Counted from the first letter of the stretch, positions 14,740 through 22,060 are shown. The stretch: DNA of 23,033 bases from JBFHNV01 sp965365655 (GCA_965365655.1 CBDUCN010000042.1:1-23033), one strand, 5' to 3'. Made by a program: numbers and translations. Notes: a model not told the origin generated them from the sequence alone.

Positions 14740-15981
14740 TCAGGCCGAAGCTGACGCCGGTCGCGCGAGCGCGACGAGCATCAGCGCCGTCGCGGCCGCC
14801 GCGAGCCCGATGTAGCCGACGCACACCGCGTCCAGCGACACGCCCGCGTCCATCAGCGCGCCCGCGCTAACCGGCCCGAGCGCCGAGCTGAACACCCGCA
14901 TCGCCGCGACCAGGCTCTTGATCGCGCCGAGGTGCATCACGCCGTAGAGCTCCGCCCACATCGCGGTGAGCAGCGTCTGCGTGACGCCGGAGGACAGCCC
15001 GAGCAGCGCGAGGTAGGGAACCACGATCCACGCCGCGTCGCCGAGCGCGACCACCGCGAGCGCGAGCGCGATGGGCGCGAGCAGCGCCGGCAGCACCTTC
15101 AGCGCCCCGAGGCGATCGACCAGCGGCCCCACCACCAGCGCGGTGCACACGGTCGCGATTGCATAGAGCACGTAGTTGCCCGTGATCCACGCGTGCGACC
15201 AGCCCTTCGCGTCGGCGAGGTTCAGGTGGTGGAAGAACAGCGCCGTCACGATCAGCGACGGCGACAGCACCGCCGGCGTCAGCAGCCAGAAGCGCGTGTC
15301 GCGCAGCATCTCGCCGCGGGTCCACGAGCGCTGCGCGTGCGCACCGCCGCGCGCCGCGTCGCTCAGGCGCCGCTCGTGCGCGCGATGGCGCTCGCCGTGG
15401 CCGCGCAGCAGCCACAGCGACACCGGTCCCACGCCGAGCGCGACCAGCACGCCGATCAGCACGTAGGTCTCGCGCCAGCCGACGGCCGCGATCAGAAGCA
15501 CCGCCGCGAACGGCAGCACCGCCTCGCCGGCCGCGAAGCCCAGCGACGCGATCGCGATCCCCCGCCCGCGCTCGCGATCGAAGTAGCGCGCCATCGACGT
15601 CAGTGCGACGTGGCTGAACAGCCCCTGCCCGGACTGGCGAAGCAGGAAGATCGCGAGCACCAGCGCGAACGGCCCGGCAGCCGCGGCCGTCACCGCGCAG
15701 GCCGCCGCGAACAGCACGCACACGGCGGCGGTGTAGTGACGCAGGTCGAAGCGGTCGAGCAGCTTGCCCGTCCACGGCAGCACCGCCGCGCTCGCGAGCG
15801 TGCCGGCCATGTAGATCGTGCCCCACGCGGTGTGGGTCAGCGAGAACTCGCCCTGCAGCGCCGGGCCGAAGACACCGATGAAGTAGGTCTGGCCGAAGCT
15901 CGACGACAGCGCGATGAAGAAGCCGAAGCCGAGGAAGCGGCGGTTGGCGACGGCGAACCGGAGGTAGGAGGCGGGGGGCAT
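14740..15981 (-). CDS. MFS transporter, monocarboxylate/OFA-like
   Basis: The 413-aa protein is a major facilitator permease with about twelve hydrophobic helices in two halves joined by a basic loop (RGHGERHRAHERRLSDAARG). FGQTYFIGVFGPAL near residues 29-42 and the loop TGKLLDRFDLRHY match the MFS pattern; SMARYFDRERGRGIAIASLGFAAGEAVLP (helix 4/5 region) is typical of the oxalate-formate/monocarboxylate group. It therefore probably carries an organic acid anion, but this is inference. The ATG at 15981 has no strong ribosome binding site. It is the second MFS permease within 3.5 kb; the two are not close paralogues by eye. Confidence 0.85.
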   Translation of the reverse strand: MPPASYLRFAVANRRFLGFGFFIALSSSFGQTYFIGVFGPALQGEFSLTHTAWGTIYMAGTLASAAVLPWTGKLLDRFDLRHYTAAVCVLFAAACAVTAAAAGPFALVLAIFLLRQSGQGLFSHVALTSMARYFDRERGRGIAIASLGFAAGEAVLPFAAVLLIAAVGWRETYVLIGVLVALGVGPVSLWLLRGHGERHRAHERRLSDAARGGAHAQRSWTRGEMLRDTRFWLLTPAVLSPSLIVTALFFHHLNLADAKGWSHAWITGNYVLYAIATVCTALVVGPLVDRLGALKVLPALLAPIALALAVVALGDAAWIVVPYLALLGLSSGVTQTLLTAMWAELYGVMHLGAIKSLVAAMRVFSSALGPVSAGALMDAGVSLDAVCVGYIGLAAAATALMLVALARPASASA

Positions 15982-16060
15982 GCAACGGCGGCCGGCGCGA
16001 TACGGGGCGCCAGCCTACTGCGATCCGCGCCGCGCCCTGCGAGCGGTCGAGGGCCGCGAG

Positions 16061-16116
16061 GCCTCAGCAGCCGAGCGTGTGGCGCCAGACCTACGGTCGA
16101 TGCCGAGGCGCGCGCC
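16061..16116 (-). pseudogene. Remnant of the 3' end of an SH3-like secreted-protein gene
   Basis: Bases 16061-16116 align without gaps to 17293-17348, the 3' end of the secreted-protein gene, with about 45 of 56 identical by hand. Read in the same frame on the minus strand the remnant ends VWRHTLGC-stop against VWYHTRGC-stop in the intact gene. An in-frame TAG replaces the Trp codon just before it, and no homology continues upstream, so this is a dead fragment. Some 3' flanking sequence (16022-16060) is also similar with gaps. It lies beyond the lectin gene, which is thus bracketed by the two copies. Confidence 0.65.
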
Positions 16117-16173
16117 GCCGCGGGTTCGCGGCGGCGACGCCGGGCGAAGGTTGCCCGGATGCCCGCGGTGCCG

Positions 16174-17001
16174 TCAGCAGCGCCGACGCCGCGCGAAGCC
16201 GGCGCCGGCGACGCCCAGTGCGAGCAGCGCGAGGGTGGCGGGCGAGTCCACGCCGATCTGGTCGATGGGGTTGAACGTGTCCTCGAACTGCCAGGCCAGG
16301 ATCTGGTGGTTGCCGAAGCCCGAGCCGGTCGCGGCGGTGAACCCGACGAAGGCGCTGGTCTGGTTGAGCACCGTGGTGAGGTCCAGGTTCGTGAGGCCCA
16401 GCATGGAGGCCAGCGGGCGCACCGTGGTGTTCTCCGCCCAGCGCACCTCGATGGCGTCGGCGGCGCCGTCGTAATCCACCCACACGGACCAGGTGGATCC
16501 GTTGTCGAAGTCGGGCGAGAGCGGTGGCGTCGACACCACCGATGCGAGGCTGCCGTTGAGGTCGATGCCCACGTGATTGCTGCCGCCCGGCTCGCCGTTG
16601 TTGAAGGTGTCGAACTCCACCGCGAGGCTGTTCGGGATCCCCGCGTAGCCCAGGCCGCCGCCGATGCCGCCGACGGCGTTCGACGTGGTCTGCAGCGTGA
16701 ACGTGAGCCCGTCGGCGCCGCCCCCGAGACCGCCGCGCTCGGTGATGCGGAACTGGAACGCGGTGCTGAACGATGCATCCGAGGCCAGTGACGCCGCAGT
16801 GGTGGAGAACACCGATCCGCCCTGCCCGGTGAGCGCCGGCGTCAGGCGGATGGCGTTGCCCACCTGCACGGCGGCGCCGTTCAGGCTGAGCCCGCTGACG
16901 TCGGAGAAGTCGGGGAACAGAAGCGTCGTGGCCTGCGCGCCGGACGCGAAGCAGGCGGTCGTCAGGGCGCCGGCAAGCAGGTGGCGGGTGAACGGGCGCA
17001 T
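16174..17001 (-). CDS. Secreted L-type (legume) lectin-domain protein with PEP-CTERM-like tail
   Basis: The 275-aa protein has a Sec signal (cut near AQA-T, residue 24), then an L-type lectin domain (about 25-240): FQFRITE at 83, GGADGLTFTLQ (95-104), SLAVEFDTFNN (125-135) and NHVGIDLNG (142-150) are the metal/sugar-binding strands of legume lectins, and WSVWVDYDGAADAIEV and SAFVGFTAATGSG complete the fold, ending in NHQILAWQFED. The C-terminal 25 residues (SPATLALLALGVAGAGFA, then RRRRC) look like a PEP-CTERM sorting signal: a short motif, a hydrophobic helix and an Arg cluster. The motif reads DSP, not PEP, and there is a final Cys. Such proteins are exosortase substrates tied to exopolysaccharide. 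GAGG stands 7 nt before the ATG, and a sigma-54 site lies upstream. Confidence 0.85.
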   Translation of the reverse strand: MRPFTRHLLAGALTTACFASGAQATTLLFPDFSDVSGLSLNGAAVQVGNAIRLTPALTGQGGSVFSTTAASLASDASFSTAFQFRITERGGLGGGADGLTFTLQTTSNAVGGIGGGLGYAGIPNSLAVEFDTFNNGEPGGSNHVGIDLNGSLASVVSTPPLSPDFDNGSTWSVWVDYDGAADAIEVRWAENTTVRPLASMLGLTNLDLTTVLNQTSAFVGFTAATGSGFGNHQILAWQFEDTFNPIDQIGVDSPATLALLALGVAGAGFARRRRC

Positions 17002-17065
17002 CGCGAATCCTCGGTGGTGATCGATCTGCGGCGCGGCGTTCGTCGGGCCGCGTCCAGCGCGGAGC

Positions 17066-17081
17066 AGCAAATCTCGTGCCT
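17066..17081 (-). promoter_or_regulatory. Sigma-54 (RpoN) promoter of the lectin gene
   Basis: The minus strand reads AGGCACG-AGAT-TTGCT. Against the consensus TGGCACG-N4-TTGCW, 11 of 12 fixed positions match, and the essential GG-N10-GC spacing is exact. Transcription would begin near 17055, giving a 5' UTR of about 55 nt with its ribosome binding site before the ATG at 17001. PEP-CTERM genes in several Proteobacteria are known to be driven by RpoN with the PrsK/PrsR pair, which supports this call. Confidence 0.65.
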
Positions 17082-17295
17082 CTGATGAGAAAAGCGAATG
17101 TGTACAGTGGTTTGCGTCAGCCGACGTCGGCCGGCCGCGGCGGCGCCGGGGGCGGCTGTAAGGAATTCCGACAGTCCGGGCACGGCCCTGCGGCCCGGCT
17201 CGGCGCCACCGCGAGCGACGCCAGCGCACTGCGGGGAGGCCGTGCGGCCCGCTTCCCGCTGCGGGCCGGTCCGCGCCGTCGGGGACCGCCGGGCC

Positions 17296-18099
17296 TCAGC
17301 AGCCGCGCGTGTGGTACCAGACCCAGGGTCCGTCGCCGGGCGCGCGCCACTTCACCCAGCCCTCGTGCGCCGTGACCGCCACGGTCCCGGACGCGCAGTA
17401 GTCCGACGGCTGCTTCACGATCACGCGCATCCAGTCACCCCGGATCTCCTGCGGCTCGAGGTGATGGTCGCCGGCCACGGTCGCGATCCGCGCCGCGTGC
17501 GGATGCGGCCGCGCGCGCAGCCGGTGCGGCACCGCGCGGCGGAAATGCAGCGGCGAGATCAGCGGCGACAGGAAGCGCTCGCCCCACGGCTCGAAGCGCA
17601 GCGCCGGCGCGTGGGCGTCCAGGTGGCACTCGTGGACCCACGCCGTGCCGCTCGAGTCGTCCGCGTCCGGCGGTGCGTAGCGCAGGCGCAGCCAGCCGTC
17701 CTCGCGCCGCTCCGGCACGACGAACGACAGTGTCTCGTAGGCCGTCTCCAGCAGCCCGCGGGTGCCGAGCGCAAGCCACGGCGCAGCGTCGCCGTGGCCG
17801 CCGTCGCGCAGCCAGCCGTCGTGGATGTGGCCGGCGACGCCGCCGCCCGGCGCCGCGAACAGCACGAGGCGCACGCGCCCGGGCCAGTCCGGGACCCACG
17901 CCGCGTGCTCGGCCGGGCGTACGTGCCCGACGCCGAGGGGCATGCGGGCCGGATCGGGGTACGCGGCGTCGAGGCGCACGTAGGGCCGCGCCGGCGCGGC
18001 GACCTCCGGCGGCGCGCGCGGCGGGTCCGCGGGCGGACACGCGGCGCCGGCGCCGCCCGGGGACAGCAGGACGACGGCGCCGACGATCGCTCTCCACAT
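17296..18099 (-). CDS. Secreted protein with SH3-like C-terminal region, unknown function
   Basis: The 267-aa protein starts with a short signal peptide (MWRAIVGAVVLLSPGGAGA, then ACPP). After a Pro-rich linker come a beta-rich region (VRLVLFAAPGGGVAGHIHDGW) and a central part with paired aromatic strands (LSFVVPERREDGWLRLRY). The last 50 residues, EIRGDWMRVIV followed by a Cys, GWVKWRAPG and VWYHTRGC, resemble bacterial SH3-like domains of periplasmic or cell-wall-binding proteins. The C-terminal Cys may pair with the Cys of SDYC. AGAGG stands 9 nt before the ATG. It is divergent from the leader ORF/aminotransferase. A broken copy of its 3' end lies at 16061-16116. Confidence 0.7.
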   Translation of the reverse strand: MWRAIVGAVVLLSPGGAGAACPPADPPRAPPEVAAPARPYVRLDAAYPDPARMPLGVGHVRPAEHAAWVPDWPGRVRLVLFAAPGGGVAGHIHDGWLRDGGHGDAAPWLALGTRGLLETAYETLSFVVPERREDGWLRLRYAPPDADDSSGTAWVHECHLDAHAPALRFEPWGERFLSPLISPLHFRRAVPHRLRARPHPHAARIATVAGDHHLEPQEIRGDWMRVIVKQPSDYCASGTVAVTAHEGWVKWRAPGDGPWVWYHTRGC

Positions 18100-18157
18100 C
18101 GCGGTGGCCTCTGGCGTGAGCCGGGCGGGTCTCCTGGGGCTGCCTCCCGTGCGGCAG

Positions 18158-18163
18158 TACCAT
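18158..18163 (+). promoter_or_regulatory. Possible -10 element (TACCAT) for the leader/aminotransferase unit
   Basis: TACCAT lies 29 nt before the leader ATG (18192) and 109 nt before the aminotransferase GTG. It fits the TAnnnT form seen elsewhere in the window. No good -35 is visible. Confidence 0.25.
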
Positions 18164-18191
18164 GCGCGTGCTGTCCGCGGAGACCGGGTTC

Positions 18192-18275
18192 ATGATCCCA
18201 AGTCGCACGCCCTCGCGCCATCGGTACGCCGCGACGCCGGCGCGTCGCGCACGTTTCCGGCGTCCGCGGACGTGA
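18192..18275 (+). CDS. Short Arg-rich leader ORF coupled to the aminotransferase gene
   Basis: A 27-codon frame, MIPSRTPSRHRY followed by AATPARRARFRRPRT, with 9 Arg. GGAG lies 9 nt before its ATG, a better ribosome binding site than the one in front of the aminotransferase. Its TGA overlaps the GTG start of the aminotransferase as GTGA, the classic arrangement for translational coupling. It may be a leader that governs translation of the downstream enzyme rather than a functional protein. Chance open frames are common at this GC level, so the evidence is suggestive only. Confidence 0.4.
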   Translation: MIPSRTPSRHRYAATPARRARFRRPRT

Positions 18276-19378
18276 GCCGCGCACCGCGCTTCACCGCGCT
18301 GGTCGAGGGCCTGCCGGCGGCGATCCCGTTCGTCGGGCCCGAGACCCTGGAGCGCCGCCGCGGCGCGCCGTTCCGCGCGCGCATCGGCGCCAACGAGAGC
18401 GCCTTCGGCTGCTCGCCGCGTGCCGCCGACGCGATGCGTGCGGCCATCGGGCAGGTGGCCTGGTACAACGACCCCGAGGCCTTCGACCTGCGCGAGGCGA
18501 TCGCGTTTCGCCACGGCGTGTCCATCGACGAGGTGCTGGTCGGGGCCGGCATCGACGAGATGCTGGGCAACGTCGTGCGCATGCTGGTCGAGCCCGGCAC
18601 GCCGGTGGTCACGTCGCGCGGCGCCTATCCCACGTTCAGCTACCACGTCGCCGGCTACGCCGGCGCGCTCGAGGCGGTGCCGTACCGCGACGACGCGGCC
18701 GACCTCGACGCGCTGCTCGACGCCGTGCGGCGCACCGGTGCGCCGCTGGTGTACCTGTCCAACCCCGACAACCCGATGGGCACGTACCGCCGCGCCGGAG
18801 ACGTGCGCGCGTTCGTCGAGGCGCTGCCCGAACGCACGCTGCTGGTGCTGGACGAGGCCTACGTGGAGTTCGCGCCGGACGACGCCACGTGGCCGGTGGA
18901 CACGGCAGACCCGCGGCTCATCCGCATGCGCACCTTCTCGAAGGCCCACGGCATGGCCGGTGCCCGCGTCGGCTACGCGGTCGCGCCCGCGCAGACCATC
19001 ACGGGTCTCGGCAAGATCCGCAACCACTTCGGCGTCAACCGCATCGCGCAGGCGGGCGCGCTGGCCTCGCTCGCGGACGACGCGTTCGTCGCGTCCGTGG
19101 TGCGCGAGGTCGCCGCGGGGCGCGACGCGTACCACGCGCTGGCCGCGAGGCTCGGGCTCGCTTCCGTGCCGTCGGCGACGAACTTCGTGTGCATCGACGT
19201 CGGCGGCGGCGACCGGGCGCGCGCGCTGCTCGCACGGCTCCAGGAGGACGGCGTGTTCGTGCGCATGCCGGGGGTGGCGCCGCTGGACCGCTGCGTGCGG
19301 GTGACGGTCGGAAGCGCCGAGGAGCGGGCGATCTTCGCTGACGCGTTCGAGGCCGCGCTGGCGACGGTGCCGAGGTAG
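18272..19378 (+). CDS. HisC-like pyridoxal-phosphate aminotransferase
   Basis: The 368-aa protein is a fold-type I PLP aminotransferase of the histidinol-phosphate aminotransferase group. Marks in order: PFVGPETLERR (19-29), ARIGANESAFG (35-45, substrate entrance), GAGIDEMLGNVVRML, SRGAYPTFSYHVAGY (the PLP-phosphate region), LSNPDNPMGTY (Asn164-Asn167 area), LVLDEAYVEF (Asp194, pairs with the PLP ring nitrogen) and TFSKAHGMAGARVGY (Lys224, Schiff-base Lys). It may use histidinol phosphate or another amino acid, and HisC proper is not certain because no other his genes are near. The GTG at 18272 is the only sensible in-frame start near the conserved N-terminus; it overlaps the stop of the leader ORF. 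Confidence 0.85.
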   Translation: MSRAPRFTALVEGLPAAIPFVGPETLERRRGAPFRARIGANESAFGCSPRAADAMRAAIGQVAWYNDPEAFDLREAIAFRHGVSIDEVLVGAGIDEMLGNVVRMLVEPGTPVVTSRGAYPTFSYHVAGYAGALEAVPYRDDAADLDALLDAVRRTGAPLVYLSNPDNPMGTYRRAGDVRAFVEALPERTLLVLDEAYVEFAPDDATWPVDTADPRLIRMRTFSKAHGMAGARVGYAVAPAQTITGLGKIRNHFGVNRIAQAGALASLADDAFVASVVREVAAGRDAYHALAARLGLASVPSATNFVCIDVGGGDRARALLARLQEDGVFVRMPGVAPLDRCVRVTVGSAEERAIFADAFEAALATVPR

Positions 19379-19402
19379 CACGCCCCGGGAGCGGCGCGGC
19401 CC

Positions 19403-19408
19403 TAGAAT
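19403..19408 (+). promoter_or_regulatory. Possible -10 element (TAGAAT) for the hydroxybutyryl-CoA dehydrogenase gene
   Basis: CCTAGAATCGG lies 115 nt before the ATG at 19524 and matches TATAAT at four positions. It would start a transcript with a long leader containing the stem at 19424-19494. No clear -35 is present. Confidence 0.35.
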
Positions 19409-19423
19409 CGGCGGCGTGGGATT

Positions 19424-19494
19424 GCGGGGCGATGCCGGCCGGGGACGGGCCCGGCGTTCGCGCCCCCCGTAGCCGGGTCCGGACATTGCCCCGC
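19424..19494 (+). other. Long stem in the 5' leader of the hydroxybutyryl-CoA dehydrogenase gene
   Basis: GCGGGGCGATGCCGG (19424-19438) pairs with CCGGACATTGCCCCGC (19479-19494), giving 15 pairs with one G-U wobble and one bulged A. The 40-nt interior can fold again (ACGGG at 19445-19449 with CCCGT). It ends about 8 nt before the ribosome binding region (AGGATGAGGAG) of the next gene. It could be a structured leader or a terminator for the aminotransferase; there is no T-tract. Confidence 0.5.
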
Positions 19495-19523
19495 CGCGTA
19501 ACGAGCAGGATGAGGAGAAGCGG

Positions 19524-20375
19524 ATGACTGTGAAGCGGATCGGCGTGGTCGGCGCCGGCACGATGGGGCGCGGAATCGCGCAGGTGTGCGCCGAGGCGGG
19601 CTACGAGGTCGTGATGAGCGACGTCAGCGAGGACGCGCTGCGCGCCGGGCGCGGAGGCATCGGGAAGACGCTCGCGCGGGCGGTCGAGAAGGAGCGCATC
19701 AGCGCGGCGGATCGCGACGCGGTGCTCGCGCGCATCGCGACCGCGACGCAGCTCGACGCGATGGCGGACGTGGACCTGTGCATCGAGGCGGCGACCGAGA
19801 ACCCACAGGTCAAGCTGGACCTGTTCCGCTCACTGGAAGCGGCGTGCCGCGAGGATGCGGTGCTCGCGTCGAACACCTCGTCCATCTCGCTGACGCGCAT
19901 CGCCGGCGCGTGCCGCGTGCCGGGACGCGTGGTCGGGATGCACTTCTTCAACCCGGTGCCGGTGATGAAGCTCGTCGAGCTGATCCGCGCGTTGCAGACC
20001 ACCGACGAGACCTTCGAGACCGTGCGCGCGGTCACCGACCGGGTCGGCAAGACCGCGGTCAGTGTCGCCGACAGCCCCGGCTTCGTGGTCAACCGCATGC
20101 TGGTGCCGATGATCAACGAGGCGGTCTACGTGCTCGCCGAGGGCCTCGCGAGCGCGAGCGCGATCGACGACGCGATGAAGCTGGGCGCGAGTCACCCGAT
20201 CGGCCCGCTCGCGCTGGCCGACCTCATCGGCCTCGACGTGTGCCTGTACGTGATGGACGTGCTGCACCGCGAGTTCGCGGACTCGAAGTACCGCGCATGC
20301 CCGCTGCTGCGGCGCATGGTCGATGCCGGCCACCTCGGCCGCAAGAGCGGGCGCGGCTTCTTCGAGTACGGCTGA
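19524..20375 (+). CDS. 3-hydroxybutyryl-CoA dehydrogenase
   Basis: The 283-aa protein is a short-chain 3-hydroxyacyl-CoA dehydrogenase (Hbd/PaaH type), which oxidises 3-hydroxybutyryl-CoA with NAD(P)+ or works in reverse. It opens with the Rossmann motif IGVVGAGTMGRGIAQ (6-20). The catalytic His is His140 in GMHFFNPVPVMKLVELI, with Ser/Asn residues in ASNTSSIS. The C-terminal dimer domain carries DSPGFVVNRMLVPMINEA and HPIGPLALADLIGLD, and it ends KSGRGFFEYG, as in the family. The single-domain length is usual. GAGGAG precedes the ATG. Neighbours (MmgE/PrpD, hydroxyisobutyrate dehydrogenase) fit acyl-CoA or branched-chain acid catabolism. A copy of the MmgE/PrpD gene end begins right after the stop. 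Confidence 0.92.
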   Translation: MTVKRIGVVGAGTMGRGIAQVCAEAGYEVVMSDVSEDALRAGRGGIGKTLARAVEKERISAADRDAVLARIATATQLDAMADVDLCIEAATENPQVKLDLFRSLEAACREDAVLASNTSSISLTRIAGACRVPGRVVGMHFFNPVPVMKLVELIRALQTTDETFETVRAVTDRVGKTAVSVADSPGFVVNRMLVPMINEAVYVLAEGLASASAIDDAMKLGASHPIGPLALADLIGLDVCLYVMDVLHREFADSKYRACPLLRRMVDAGHLGRKSGRGFFEYG

Positions 20376-20449
20376 CGCGCGCCTGTCGGCGCTGGACCCG
20401 GTGCGCGTGCTGACCCGCGCGCTGCGCGTCGAGGTCGGCGGCGACTCGG
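20376..20449 (+). pseudogene. Remnant of an MmgE/PrpD gene 3' end
   Basis: Bases 20378-20449 match 21945-22016 in the intact MmgE/PrpD gene with 66 of 72 identical and no gap. In the +1 frame relative to the upstream dehydrogenase the remnant reads ARLSALDPVRVLTRAL and so on, against ARLPALDSVRVLTRTL in the intact protein. Five of the six base changes alter the amino acid, which suggests no selection on protein. The similarity stops at both ends: the left end abuts the dehydrogenase stop codon, and beyond 20449 the sequences differ. It is probably the scar of a partly deleted tandem copy. Confidence 0.75.
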
Positions 20450-20635
20450 CGGCGTCTTGGACGTCTTGGGGTCGAACCAACCTATCCGAGTGATTTCAAT
20501 GATGTTCGTCTCGAATTCGGCGCGTGGCGGGGCCTTGGATGTAGCGCCCGGGAAAGCAGATGGGCGCACGCGCCGGGTCGCCGCGTGCGGGACGGCGGAC
20601 GGGTAGGCGGTTCACGACGGCGGAGGCGCAGCGGC

Positions 20636-22060
20636 ATGGGAATCACACGGCGGCTCGGCGAGTGGGTGGCGGACGTCCCGCCGCGCGCGACGGACGTGGC
20701 GCGCGAGCGTGCAGCCGCGGCCGTGGAGGACACGGTGGCCTGCATGGTGGCCGGCGCCGGCGACCGTGGCGCGCAGGCCGTGCGCACCGCGGCCGGGGCG
20801 CTCGGCGACGGCCCGGCGACCGTGATCGGCAACGGCGGGCGCGGTGCGAGCGCACCGTTCGCCGCGCTCGCCAACGGCGCGTCCGCGCACGCGCTGGACT
20901 ACGACGACAACTTCCTGCCGGGACTCACGCACGCCTCCGCGGTGCTGGTGCCGGCGCTGCTGGCGCTGGCCGAGGCGCGCGACCTCGGCGGTGCGCGGTT
21001 GCTCGATGCGTACGTGGTGGGCCTCGACGTTCACGCGGTGCTCGGGCGCGGCATCGGGCGCGGCCACTACGACCTCGGCTGGCACAGCACGTCCACCGTC
21101 GGCTGCATCGGCACCGCCGCGGCATGTGCGCGGCTGCTGGGCCTGGACGCGGCGGGGGTGACGCGGGCGCTGAGTCTGGGCGTGAGCATGGCGAGCGGCG
21201 CCAAGGTGCAGTTCGGCACGCCGGCGAAGCCGTTCCACGCCGGCCTCGCGGCGCAGCACGCGGTGCTCGCGGCGACGCTGGCCGACGCGGGGCTGGACGC
21301 GCACCCCGAGGCGATCGAAGGCTTCCGCGGCTTCACCAGCCTCTACGGCGCCGCACCGGACGTCGACTGGGACGCGCAGCTCGCCGCGCTCCACGGGCCG
21401 CCCGTCATCGAGACGGACGGCCTCGCACCGAAGCGTCACCCGTGCTGCGGGTCGGCGCATCGCATCCTCGACGCTCTGCTCGCGCTGCGCGCCGAGCACG
21501 GCTTCGAGACCGGCGACGTCGTGCGCGTCGATGCCGAGGTCGGCTACGGCAACGCGCGCAACCTGTGCTACTCATCGCCGCGCAACGAGATGGAGGCGCG
21601 CTTCTCGCTGAACTACTGCGTCGCGGTGGCGCTGCGCAGCGGGCGGCTGACGCTCGCGGACTTCACCGCCGGCGCCGTCCAGGATGCCGAGGTGCGGGCG
21701 CTGATGCCGCGCGTGTTCATGCACGCGACACCGGCGGGTGCCGAGGACGCGGCGCCCGGCGGGCGGCTGCCGCACCGGGTGCGCGTCACGCTCGCCGACG
21801 GCCGGGTGCTGGAGGCGGAATCGCTCTGGCCGCGCGGCACCGTGCACGCGCCCTTCAGCGACGCCGAGCGGGGCGAGAAGTTCGACGACTGCGTGCGCGG
21901 CTTCCTGTCCGCGGAGGACGTGCTCGCGCTGCGCGACGCGCTCGCGCGCCTGCCGGCCCTGGACTCGGTGCGCGTGCTGACCCGCACGCTGCGCTTCGAG
22001 GCCGGCGGCGACTCGGGAGAGCGCTTCGCCCGGCGTGAGGCGGCGGCCGCGGCGCAGTAG
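20636..22060 (+). CDS. MmgE/PrpD family protein
   Basis: The 474-aa protein is an MmgE/PrpD family member. PrpD is 2-methylcitrate dehydratase; others act on related dicarboxylates or iminodisuccinate-like substrates. The helical domain starts at the N-terminus (GITRRLGEWVADVPPRATDVARERAAAAVED) and shows the family residues SAHALDYDDNF (81-91, Asp pair) and GWHSTSTVGCIGTAAACARLLGL. The lid region includes TDGLAPKRHPCCGSAHR, the conserved K-x-H/C region, and the C-terminal domain has SSPRNEMEARFSLNYCVAVAL. GGAGG lies about 10 nt before the ATG at 20636. It follows the hydroxybutyryl-CoA dehydrogenase, so a role in acyl-CoA/dicarboxylate catabolism is likely. The exact substrate is not resolved; it is not clearly PrpD itself. 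Confidence 0.85.
   Translation: MGITRRLGEWVADVPPRATDVARERAAAAVEDTVACMVAGAGDRGAQAVRTAAGALGDGPATVIGNGGRGASAPFAALANGASAHALDYDDNFLPGLTHASAVLVPALLALAEARDLGGARLLDAYVVGLDVHAVLGRGIGRGHYDLGWHSTSTVGCIGTAAACARLLGLDAAGVTRALSLGVSMASGAKVQFGTPAKPFHAGLAAQHAVLAATLADAGLDAHPEAIEGFRGFTSLYGAAPDVDWDAQLAALHGPPVIETDGLAPKRHPCCGSAHRILDALLALRAEHGFETGDVVRVDAEVGYGNARNLCYSSPRNEMEARFSLNYCVAVALRSGRLTLADFTAGAVQDAEVRALMPRVFMHATPAGAEDAAPGGRLPHRVRVTLADGRVLEAESLWPRGTVHAPFSDAERGEKFDDCVRGFLSAEDVLALRDALARLPALDSVRVLTRTLRFEAGGDSGERFARREAAAAAQ

Noticed and set aside
17435..19561. A 708-codon open frame on the minus strand, antisense to the aminotransferase gene
   Set aside because: It lies opposite well-conserved PLP-enzyme motifs and is Arg/Ala/Gly-rich. 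Long antisense frames are expected at this GC content, where stop codons are rare.
20466..20480. TTGG-GGTCGAA-CCAA resembles a tRNA T-arm on the minus strand
   Set aside because: Neither an anticodon arm nor an acceptor stem can be built around it, so it is not a tRNA and there is no clear fragment of one.
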